DNA of 64,000 bases from G965220075 sp965220075 (GTDB taxonomy: Bacteria > Chloroflexota > UBA11872), in the NCBI GenBank assembly GCA_965220075.1, contig OZ244806.1, forward strand, positions 2,294,001 to 2,358,000. Reading direction: 5' to 3'. Below are positions 16,476 to 24,284 of the stretch, piece after piece; the stretch's first letter is position 1, and each line of letters begins with the position of its first letter. The position numbers and the translations under genes were made by a program. Below the pieces are notes generated by a model. That model ran no database searches, was not told the DNA's origin, and saw only the letters and a list, made by a program, of their open reading frames with translations.

Positions 16476-17218
16476 CAGTGGGTGAGCTCGCCGCCGTCCA
16501 CCAGCAGCGTCGCGCCGCTGACGTACGCAGCGTCCGGCGAGGCTAGAAAAACCACGGCGGCGGCCACGTCGGCCGCAGGCCGTCCAAGGGGCATGCGCGG
16601 GAGACTGTCGGCGAGATCGTCCGGCTGATCGGGCGCGGTCTGCGCGAGCGGAGTCATGGCGCCGCCGGGCGCGATAGCGCACACGCGAATACCGTGCGGC
16701 GCCAGCTCGACGGCGGCCGCCTTGGTCAGCATGCGAATCCCGCCGGCGGCGGCGCAGCCAGCAGCGTGCCCGGAAGTCCCCACCTCTTCATATATCGAAG
16801 ACAAGTTGATGATGCAGCCGGAGCGCGCCGCTTTCATGGGCGCGGCGGCCGCGCGTATCCCGTGAAATACACCCGTCAGGTTGGTCTCGACGTGCGCGTC
16901 GTACCCCTCTTCCGTGAGGTCGAGAAACCGCTCGCCGGGCGCGGCGCCGGCGCTGTTCACCATCACGTCCAGGCGCCCCCAGCGATCCAGGAGGGTGCGC
17001 ACGGCCGTGTTCATGGATTCGTAGTCGCGAACGTCGGCCGGAATGACCAGCGCCTCGGCGCCCGACTCCTCCATGCGTTGACGGGTAGCGGCGCACGCGG
17101 CCGGGTTCGAGTCGACGAGACCGACGCGCGCGCCTTCAAGGGCAAAATGCGAGCCGATGGCAGGCCCGAATCCAACACCCGCACCTGTGACGAGCGCGAC
17201 CGTGCCGCGCGGCAGCAT
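16475..17218 (-). CDS. SDR-fold protein lacking the catalytic Tyr and Lys
   Basis: A 247-residue SDR-fold protein. It keeps the dinucleotide loop VTGAGVGFGPA, NSAG (for NNAG), the Ser of INLSSIYEEVG, and ELAPHGIRV and GATLLVDGGEL at the end. Where the YxxxK motif should be, it reads GCAAAGG: the Tyr position is Gly and the Lys position Ala (residues 154 and 158, 16745-16759). The frame is intact and the flanking sequence aligns without gaps to the neighbouring SDR, so this is substitution, not frameshift. The ATGA overlap with the active SDR suggests paired expression. It could be a non-catalytic partner or use a different chemistry. Function unknown. Confidence 0.85.
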   Translation of the reverse strand: MLPRGTVALVTGAGVGFGPAIGSHFALEGARVGLVDSNPAACAATRQRMEESGAEALVIPADVRDYESMNTAVRTLLDRWGRLDVMVNSAGAAPGERFLDLTEEGYDAHVETNLTGVFHGIRAAAAPMKAARSGCIINLSSIYEEVGTSGHAAGCAAAGGIRMLTKAAAVELAPHGIRVCAIAPGGAMTPLAQTAPDQPDDLADSLPRMPLGRPAADVAAAVVFLASPDAAYVSGATLLVDGGELTH

Positions 17219-17311
17219 GTTCGTGTACCTGTCGTGGGGCCGACAGCGGAGCCTAGCAGAGGGTATTTTGCTCGCAGTCCCGGCCCGCCGAGAGGCGCCG
17301 CGTTGCCGGGC

Positions 17312-17935
17312 CTAGCACTCTTGCGGGCGCGCCTCGAAGAACCGCAGGGCGGCTCGCACCGCTTTGCCGCGATGGCTGATCCGATTCTTCTCCGCCGCCG
17401 TGAATTCGGCCATGGTGCGGTCGGCGGCGGCGACCAGGAAGATAGGGTCATAGCCAAAGCCGCGGGATCCGCGCGGCGCCAGGGCGATCCGACCCTCGCA
17501 GACAGCCACAGCCTCGAAGGCGATCGCTCCGTCCGGGTCGGACACGGCGACGGCGCAGCGGTAGCGGGCCGTGCGCGCCTCCGGTTCGGTCCCAGCCAGC
17601 AGCTCGAGCAAGCGCTGGTTGCGGTCCGCGTCGGTCGCGCCGGGCCCGAGAAATCGACTCGAATGGACGCCGGGATCACCGCGCAGCGCATCTACCTCGA
17701 GGCCGGAATCGTCCGCCAGCACCCAGCCCGCGCCTGCCGAAGCGAACGCCCGCGCCTTGATGCGCGCGTTCGCGGCAAAGGTCAGGCCGGTTTCACGCAC
17801 CTGCGGCACGGGTACCCGCGGCGCAAGCAGACGGACCCGCGACCCCGCGATGATGGCCCGTATCTCGGCAAGCTTGTGCGCGTTGGCACTCGCTAGCCGA
17901 ACGCAAAGCGTCGATGCTGATTGCGAGGGCGACAT
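17312..17935 (-). CDS. rdgB: dITP/XTP pyrophosphatase (RdgB/HAM1)
   Basis: RdgB hydrolyses non-canonical purine NTPs such as dITP and XTP, keeping them out of nucleic acids. Motifs are RLASANAHKLAEIRAIIAG (SxNxxK substrate loop), ETGLTFAANARIKARA, LADDSGLEVDALRGDPGVHS with the catalytic Asp, RGSRGFGYDPIF, TMAEFTAAEKNRISHRGKA. The start ATG 17935 gives 207 residues, the usual size; a longer open frame upstream has no family similarity and would cover the divergent intergenic region. The gene is divergent from lhr and lies 93 bases before the SDR pair. Confidence 0.95.
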   Translation of the reverse strand: MSPSQSASTLCVRLASANAHKLAEIRAIIAGSRVRLLAPRVPVPQVRETGLTFAANARIKARAFASAGAGWVLADDSGLEVDALRGDPGVHSSRFLGPGATDADRNQRLLELLAGTEPEARTARYRCAVAVSDPDGAIAFEAVAVCEGRIALAPRGSRGFGYDPIFLVAAADRTMAEFTAAEKNRISHRGKAVRAALRFFEARPQEC

Positions 17936-18000
17936 CAAGCAAGGAAGCGGAGCGTCTTCCGCTTCGAATAAGCACGCCGGCGGTCTATGTTCGGAATTAG

Positions 18001-18029
18001 TTCGGCATTCGGTTCGGATCGTCCATAAT
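18001..18029 (+). promoter_or_regulatory. Candidate promoter for lhr
   Basis: TTCGGC (18001-18006), 17-base spacer, CATAAT (18024-18029), about 50 bases before the TTG start of lhr in the divergent rdgB-lhr gap. The -10 matches five of six consensus bases; the -35 is weak. Confidence 0.35.
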
Positions 18030-18079
18030 AGAGCCGGTCGGTTTGAGCGTGCCCGCCTCATCGTGACCCGAGAGCAATT

Positions 18080-21000
18080 TTGAGCAACCCAGGGGATTCC
18101 AGGGCGGTCGCGCAGTTTCACCCTGTCGTGCGCATGTGGTTCGAGCGGCGCTTCAGGGCGCCAACCGACGCGCAGGCGGCCGGCTGGCCGCACATTCGCC
18201 AGGGCAGCGACACGCTGTTGGCGGCGCCGACCGGCTCAGGGAAGACGCTGGCCGCGTTCATGATCGGGATCGACACGCTGGTGCGGCGGGCCGAGCAGGG
18301 ACCGCTGCCGGACGAGACCACCATCGTCTACGTGTCGCCGCTGAAGGCGCTTGGGAACGACATCCAGCGCAACCTGGATGAGCCGCTGGCCGAAATCGGC
18401 GCCGTCGCGCGCGAGCTGGGCGCGGCGCCTCCCCCGATCCGCACCAGCGTGCGCAGTGGGGACACGCCGGCGGGGCGCCGCCAGTCCATGGTTCAGCACC
18501 CTCCCCACATCTTGATCACGACACCCGAGTCGCTCTACCTGATGCTCACGGCCGAGCGCAGCCGCGCCACGCTGCGCAACGTGCGGACGGTGATAGTCGA
18601 CGAGATTCACGCCCTGGCGCGTGACCGCCGCGGCAGCCACCTGGCGCTCAGCCTTGCACGTTTGGACCACGTGGCCGCGCAGCGACCCCAACGGGTCGGC
18701 CTGTCGGCCACGCAGCGCCCCATCCAGGAGTTCGCGCGCCTCTTGGTCGGCGCGGACGGCGCCGCTCCCCAGGAGACGACCGCGTGTCGGATCGTCGATC
18801 TGGGCCACCAGCGTGACTTGGAGCTGGCGATCGAGGTGCCGCCCTCCGACCTGGGGGCCGTCGCGCCGCGTGAGCAATGGGGAGATATCTACGACCGCCT
18901 GGCCGTCCTGATCGGCGCACACCGCACGACCCTGGTCTTCGTGAACACCAGGTCGCTGGCCGAGCGCGTCTCCCACCACCTGGCCGAGCGGCTTGGCGAC
19001 GAAGTAGTAGCCAGCCATCACGGGAGTCTCTCGAAGGAGCGGCGTCTCCAGGTCGAGCGGCGGCTCAAATCGGGCGCCCTGCGCGCCCTGGTGGCCACGG
19101 CTTCACTGGAGCTCGGGATCGACATAGGCAGCATCGATCTCGTGTGTCAGATCGGGTCGCCGCGCAGCATCGCGACGTTCCTGCAGCGCATCGGCCGCTC
19201 GGGCCACGCGCTGGGTCTGCGGCCGCATGGACGCATCTTTCCAACCACACGAGATGAATTAGTGGAGGCCGCGGCGCTGGTGCGCGCGGCGCGCTCCGGC
19301 CAGCTCGACCGGGTCGGTCAACCGGTCGCCCCGCTGGACGTCTTAGCCCAGCAGATCGTGGCCGAGTGCGCATGCGAGCCCTGGGAGGAGACCGCGCTGT
19401 ACGAGTGCTTCCGCCGCGCCGCGCCGTACGCCGCGCTGGAGCGAGAGGCGTACGACGAGGTGCTGCGGTTCCTGGCGACCGGAATCGGGGAGGGCGCGGG
19501 GCGGGCGGCGCCACTTCTGCACCACGATCGCATCAACGGTTTGCTGCGGGGACGACGAGGCGCGCGCATGGCGGCCCTTACCAACGGCGGCACGATCCCC
19601 GAGATGGGCGACTACCGGGTCGTGGCCGAGCCCGAAGAGGTAGTGGTCGGGTCCGTCAACGAAGACTTCGCAATGGAGAGCATGGCGGGCGACATCTTCC
19701 TGCTGGGAAGCACCTCGTGGCAGATACGCCGCGTCAGCCAGAGCACCGTGCGCGTGGTCGACGCGCACGGCGCGCCGCCAACCATTCCGTTCTGGCTCGG
19801 CGAGGCGCCGGGCCGAACCATCGAGCTGTCGGCCGAGGTGGGGCGCCTGCGCCGTCAGATCGGCGCCGGCTTGGATGCACGCGCCGAGCTTGAGGCTCGC
19901 CTGCGCGAGGAGTGCGGGCTGTCCGACCTCGGGGCGCAGCAGGTTGTCGATTATGTCAAGTCAACCCGCGACGGACTCGGCCTGATTCCTTCCGATCAGG
20001 ACGTCGTCTTCGAACGATTCTTCGATGAATCCGGCGGCATGCAACTCGTCGTTCACGCGCCGTTCGGACAGCGCATCAACCGGGCCTGGGGGCTGGCTTT
20101 GCGCAAGCGGTTCTGCGTGCGCTTTGACTTCGAGCTGCAGGCGGCCGCGAACGACGATGCGATCCTGCTTTCGCTGGGTCCCCAGCACTCGTTCCCACTC
20201 GACGAGGTGTTCGGCTACGTCTCGACGCGCCAGGCACGGCGCCTGGTGGAGCAATCGGTGCTGTACACGCCGATGTTCCCGACCCGCTGGCGCTGGAACG
20301 CGACCCGCGCGCTGGCGGTCCGCCGTCAGAACGGGGCTAAGCGAGTTCCGCCGTACGTGCAGCGCCTGCGCTCGGACGACCTTCTAGCGGCCGTCTTTCC
20401 TGAGCACGTCGGGTGCCAGGAGAACGTGACCGGCCCGCTTGAAGTCCCCGACCACGCGCTGGTTCGGCAAGCCCTGGAGGACTGCCTGACCGAGGCAATG
20501 GACGTGCCCGGGTTGATCGACGTGCTGGAGCGCATCGAGGAGGGCGCCGTCCGGCTGCACGCCCGCGACACCACCGAGCCCTCGCCCATGGCGCACGAGA
20601 TAGTGAGCGGCAAGCCCTACACCTATCTTGACGACGCGCCGATCGAAGAGCGGCGCACGCGCGCCGTGGCTCTGCGGCGCACGCTGCCGGAGGACGCGCG
20701 CGAGCTGGCGGCGCTGGACCCAGACGCAATTGCGCGCGTGCGCGAAGAAGCCCGGCCTGATCCGCGCGACGCGGAAGAGCTCCACGAGGCCCTCATGAGC
20801 TTTGTAGCTATTGCGGCGCCGTACGCGCGCGTGTGGGCGCACTGGCTGGACGAGCTGGCAAGCGCCGGACGGGCGGCCCGGCTCGACCTTCCTGATGGAC
20901 CCATTTGGTTCGCCGCCGAGAACGTTCGGCTGGTTCACGAGCTCTTCCCCGAAGCCCAGGCTCCCGCACTCGATCTGCCCCCAGGCGCCGCGCAGGTGGT

Positions 21001-22336
21001 CGAGGACCGCGAAGAAGCCAGGCGCCTGCTCCTGCGCGGTCACAGTGAGGTCTCCGGTCCCGTCACTGCGGAGGAGCTCGCGCGGCGCACTGGGATCATG
21101 CCGGCGGATGTCGCAGGCGGCCTCCAGCAACTGGAGGCGGGCGGGTTCCTGCTGCGCGGCAAGTTCAGCCCGGGAGCATCGACGCCGGAGTATTGCGATC
21201 GGCGCCTGCTCGCCCGCATTCACCGCTACACGCTCGAGCGACTTCGGCGCGAGATCGATCCCGTTTCAGCACAGGATCTCATGCGCTTCCTGCTGCGCTG
21301 GCAGCACCTGGCGCCCACATCTCGGCTGGAGGGACGCGGCCAGCTGCGCACCGCGATAGAGCAGCTGCAAGGATTCGAGGCGCCCGCGGCCGCTTGGGAG
21401 GAAGAGCTGCTGCGACCGCGCATGGTCGAATACAGGTCCAACTGGCTGGACGAGCTGTGTCTATCGGGCGAGGCGGCGTGGGGGCGGCTCACGCCGCGGC
21501 GCGCTCCCGCGAACGGTAACGGCCGAGCGGCGGCGGCGACGCGCGCTACGCCCATCACACTCGCGAACCGCGGCCAGATGCCCGCTCTGGTGGCGGCCGT
21601 ACGCGGCGCCGGGCAGCCGACGCGCGACGTGCCGCAGGCCGGTGCGGCCGGCGAGATCCTCGAAGTGCTGCGCCACCGGGGCGCGCTGTTCGTCGATGAG
21701 ATTGCCCGCGTGACCGGGCGTCTGCCAGCCGACGTCGAGAGCGGTCTGCGCGAATTGATCGGCTGGGGCTACGTCACGTCCGACGGCTTTCAGGGACTTC
21801 GCGCGCTCGTCACACCCGCGCGGCGCACTGCTGCCCGCCGGGGCGGCAGTCGGCGGTTCCCGCAGACGACGGTCCCGGCCGGACGCTGGGACGCGCTGGT
21901 CGAGCCGGATCCGGGCGGCATGGACGAGGAAGGGCAGGCGGAAACCATCGTCGCGGTTCTTCTGCAGCGGTACGGCGTGGTTTTCCGAGACCTGGTGCGG
22001 CACGAGAGCTTCACCGTCCCGTGGCGCTACCTGTTGCGGGCGCTGCGGAGGTTAGAGGCCCGCGGCGTGGTTCGCGGCGGTCGCTTCGTAAGCGGTTTCG
22101 CGGGTGAGCAGTACGCGCTGCCGGAAGCCGTGAGCGGATTGCGGCGCACGCGCCGCCAACCCACGTCGGGCGAGCGCCTGCGCATCAGCGCCACGGACCC
22201 CTTGAACCTGACCGGCACCGTGCTGCCCGGTCCGCGCATCCCAGCCCAGGCGGGTTGCTGGATCGAGCTGGTCGACGGCGTGCCGAGCCATGCGGACCGG
22301 GAAACGCCGCGCGAACAGCTTGCGGCCATTTCATAA
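18080..22336 (+). CDS. lhr: Lhr-type large ATP-dependent helicase
   Basis: Lhr proteins are superfamily 2 helicases active on DNA and RNA-DNA hybrids, probably in repair. Residues 1 to about 900 are the Lhr core: FHPVVRMWFERRF and PTDAQAAGW, Walker A in AAPTGSGKTLAAFMIG, ITTPESLYLML, box II VDEIHALARDRRGSHLAL, GLSATQRP, HHGSLSKERR, LVATASLELGIDIG and LQRIGRSGHALG, then winged-helix and Lhr-specific parts. The 1418-residue length shows that the bacterial C-terminal extension is also present. The start is TTG 18080 with no strong ribosome-binding site; the conserved N-terminus begins about 13 residues later. It stands alone on the plus strand with a terminator-like hairpin downstream. Confidence 0.94.
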   Translation: MSNPGDSRAVAQFHPVVRMWFERRFRAPTDAQAAGWPHIRQGSDTLLAAPTGSGKTLAAFMIGIDTLVRRAEQGPLPDETTIVYVSPLKALGNDIQRNLDEPLAEIGAVARELGAAPPPIRTSVRSGDTPAGRRQSMVQHPPHILITTPESLYLMLTAERSRATLRNVRTVIVDEIHALARDRRGSHLALSLARLDHVAAQRPQRVGLSATQRPIQEFARLLVGADGAAPQETTACRIVDLGHQRDLELAIEVPPSDLGAVAPREQWGDIYDRLAVLIGAHRTTLVFVNTRSLAERVSHHLAERLGDEVVASHHGSLSKERRLQVERRLKSGALRALVATASLELGIDIGSIDLVCQIGSPRSIATFLQRIGRSGHALGLRPHGRIFPTTRDELVEAAALVRAARSGQLDRVGQPVAPLDVLAQQIVAECACEPWEETALYECFRRAAPYAALEREAYDEVLRFLATGIGEGAGRAAPLLHHDRINGLLRGRRGARMAALTNGGTIPEMGDYRVVAEPEEVVVGSVNEDFAMESMAGDIFLLGSTSWQIRRVSQSTVRVVDAHGAPPTIPFWLGEAPGRTIELSAEVGRLRRQIGAGLDARAELEARLREECGLSDLGAQQVVDYVKSTRDGLGLIPSDQDVVFERFFDESGGMQLVVHAPFGQRINRAWGLALRKRFCVRFDFELQAAANDDAILLSLGPQHSFPLDEVFGYVSTRQARRLVEQSVLYTPMFPTRWRWNATRALAVRRQNGAKRVPPYVQRLRSDDLLAAVFPEHVGCQENVTGPLEVPDHALVRQALEDCLTEAMDVPGLIDVLERIEEGAVRLHARDTTEPSPMAHEIVSGKPYTYLDDAPIEERRTRAVALRRTLPEDARELAALDPDAIARVREEARPDPRDAEELHEALMSFVAIAAPYARVWAHWLDELASAGRAARLDLPDGPIWFAAENVRLVHELFPEAQAPALDLPPGAAQVVEDREEARRLLLRGHSEVSGPVTAEELARRTGIMPADVAGGLQQLEAGGFLLRGKFSPGASTPEYCDRRLLARIHRYTLERLRREIDPVSAQDLMRFLLRWQHLAPTSRLEGRGQLRTAIEQLQGFEAPAAAWEEELLRPRMVEYRSNWLDELCLSGEAAWGRLTPRRAPANGNGRAAAATRATPITLANRGQMPALVAAVRGAGQPTRDVPQAGAAGEILEVLRHRGALFVDEIARVTGRLPADVESGLRELIGWGYVTSDGFQGLRALVTPARRTAARRGGSRRFPQTTVPAGRWDALVEPDPGGMDEEGQAETIVAVLLQRYGVVFRDLVRHESFTVPWRYLLRALRRLEARGVVRGGRFVSGFAGEQYALPEAVSGLRRTRRQPTSGERLRISATDPLNLTGTVLPGPRIPAQAGCWIELVDGVPSHADRETPREQLAAIS

Positions 22337-22373
22337 GACGCGGACGAGGCCGGCAAGCGCGTCGAAAGTATGC

Positions 22374-22413
22374 AGGCCCGCAGCCATGGGTGATACTAAT
22401 GTGGGCCTTTTTC
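22374..22413 (+). terminator. Rho-independent terminator candidate after lhr
   Basis: AGGCCC (22374-22379) pairs with GGGCCT (22403-22408), which runs directly into five Ts. The loop is long, with possible additional inner pairing, so the hairpin is of moderate quality. Confidence 0.5.
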
Positions 22414-22489
22414 GGTTGATTCAGAGCGGGCCGCGCGCCGGCCGCCGTATTGCAAGCTTGCTGGCGGCACGCGCCGGCGAGCAAAGGCA

Positions 22490-23374
22490 GTGAGTGTGAG
22501 GATGGCGGAATTGAACGTCGACCAAGCCTTCAAAGATCTGGGCAACGCCGTCATCAAAGGGGACGCCGAGACCGTCGTCACGGTGGTCAACCAGTGCCTC
22601 GAGAACGACGTGCCGGCCGGGTCCATCATCAACCAAGGCCTGATTCCGGGCATGGACGTGGTGGGCGAGCTCTTTCGCACCAACCAGTACTACGTTCCGG
22701 AGGTGCTCATTTCGGCCCGCGCGATGAAGGGGGGCATGGCCATTCTGCGTCCGCTGCTCGCGGAGTCGGGTATTCAACCGGTCGGGAAGGTCGTGATCGG
22801 AACGGTCAGGGGGGACCTGCACGACATCGGAAAGAACCTGGTCGCGATGATGCTCGAGGGCGCCGGATTCGACGTCATCGACACCGGGATCGACACCCAC
22901 CCCGACGAGTACATACAGAGCGCGGTGAAAAACGCCTCCGACGTGATCGGCATGTCGGCCCTGCTCACCACCACGATGACCAACATGCGCAGCACCATCG
23001 AGGCGGTGGAGGCCGCGGGTCTGCGTGACGACGTCAAGTGCATTATCGGAGGCGCGCCGGTCACGCAGCGTTACGCGGACGAGATCGACGCCGATGGCTA
23101 CGCGCCGGACGCGGCGTCCGCAGTGGTACTCGCGAAAAGAATGATCGGCATGGCGGTCCAAGAGACCCCGGAGCAACGGGCCAGCGCCGCTTACCTGGCG
23201 GCGCGCGACGCCGTTCAAGTCGCTATCCGCGAGACCCCCGGTTCGGACACCCACCGCAAGGGGCTGGCAGAAGCTCGCGGTCTGGCCGAGCGCGCGCGCA
23301 TGGACGGGTACGACGAGACCCAGATCGAGCGTTTGCTGGCCGAGATCGCGCGCGAGCTACAGCGCGGCGGCTAG
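22490..23374 (+). CDS. Corrinoid (B12)-binding protein of the methyltransferase corrinoid-protein family
   Basis: It resembles the methyl-carrier corrinoid proteins MtbC/MttC/MtgC, which accept a methyl group from a substrate-specific methyltransferase. Residues 5-90 form the helical cap (GLIPGMDVVGELFRTNQYYV, PEVLISARAMKGGM). Residues about 95-215 are the cobalamin-binding Rossmann domain with the DxHxxG motif in VRGDLHDIGKNLVAMMLEGA, SALLTTTMTNM and IIGGAPVTQRYADEIDADGY. About 80 charged, helical residues follow; typical members end soon after the B12 domain. GTG 22490, a second GTG and ATG 22502 are possible starts. No methyltransferase or reactivator gene is adjacent, so its substrate is unknown. 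Confidence 0.88.
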   Translation: MSVRMAELNVDQAFKDLGNAVIKGDAETVVTVVNQCLENDVPAGSIINQGLIPGMDVVGELFRTNQYYVPEVLISARAMKGGMAILRPLLAESGIQPVGKVVIGTVRGDLHDIGKNLVAMMLEGAGFDVIDTGIDTHPDEYIQSAVKNASDVIGMSALLTTTMTNMRSTIEAVEAAGLRDDVKCIIGGAPVTQRYADEIDADGYAPDAASAVVLAKRMIGMAVQETPEQRASAAYLAARDAVQVAIRETPGSDTHRKGLAEARGLAERARMDGYDETQIERLLAEIARELQRGG

Positions 23375-23420
23375 GCCCGGGGCCGCCCGCAGGTTGCTCC
23401 GTGAGCACACGGCGCACGCC

Positions 23421-24284
23421 TCATGACGAGAGCGGGGCGGCGGAGCGAAGAAGGCCCAGGCGCCGGGCGTTCAGCTCCAGCAGGGCCGCCGCGTCGCCGT
23501 CGCTGGAAAGCGCGGAGCTCGAATGCCGCAGCGCTCGGCGCTGGCTGATGAGCGGGTAGTCGCTTCCAAAGAGAATTCGCTCGGGCGCGAGCTGCGCCAT
23601 GATTCGGAAGACATCCGGTCTATACAGGAGATGGCTGGCGGCCGAGTCGTAGTAGAGATTGCGGGCGACCTCTTGCACTTCCGGCATCAGCTCGTAGAAG
23701 GCCGCGCCGCCGCCCCAGTGCGAGAGGACGATCGGCACTTCGCCGCCGGCCGCCTCGATCAGCGGCCAGATCAGCTCGGGCGTGGTGGAGTCCTTGCCCG
23801 GATAGTAGTGTCCGGCCGGCTCGGTGACGTGCAGATTGAGAATCAGGCCGAGCTCGCGCACGCTATCGACGAAGGCGCGCACGGCGCCCAGATCACGCAG
23901 ATTCCAGCCCTGGCCCTCCGGGAACAGCTCGCCCACGCCCACCGCTCCGCGGCGGCGGCACCGCTCCATTTCAACGATGCTGAACTCCAGATCGGATGGA
24001 ACCACGACGCAGAAGGGCACGAATAGACCCGGATTGCGCGCCGCCTCCTCCAGGATGTAGTCGTTGTTGAGCACGCACAGACTGGCGTCGCGCCAGGCGA
24101 ATCCGAACGTGACGCTGGTGGCGACCCCGGACCGCTCCATGCTCGCGCGCAGGTCATCGCCGGTTGCCAGGCGCCGCCGCTCGTTCGTGTAGAGGCGCCG
24201 GAACCAGAGGTCGGAGTCGAGATAGGTGGAACGGTCCTTCACAACCTCCGGCGGCACGATGTGGGTGTGGGCGTCAACGATCAT
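23421..24284 (-). CDS. Amidohydrolase family 2 (TIM-barrel metal-dependent hydrolase)
   Basis: A 287-residue amidohydrolase_2 protein, related to decarboxylases and lactonases of the ACMSD type. The metal motif HxH is in MIVDAHTHIVPPEVV. Later come LGLILNLHVTEPAG, PIVLSHWGGGAAFYELMP, NLYYDSAAS and the active-site Asp in RILFGSDYPLISQRRAL. ATG 24284 is chosen because it directly precedes the HxH strand and overlaps the stop of the upstream DXS-like gene as ATGA. That coupling suggests the two proteins act together. The substrate cannot be read from the sequence. Confidence 0.88.
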   Translation of the reverse strand: MIVDAHTHIVPPEVVKDRSTYLDSDLWFRRLYTNERRRLATGDDLRASMERSGVATSVTFGFAWRDASLCVLNNDYILEEAARNPGLFVPFCVVVPSDLEFSIVEMERCRRRGAVGVGELFPEGQGWNLRDLGAVRAFVDSVRELGLILNLHVTEPAGHYYPGKDSTTPELIWPLIEAAGGEVPIVLSHWGGGAAFYELMPEVQEVARNLYYDSAASHLLYRPDVFRIMAQLAPERILFGSDYPLISQRRALRHSSSALSSDGDAAALLELNARRLGLLRSAAPLSS

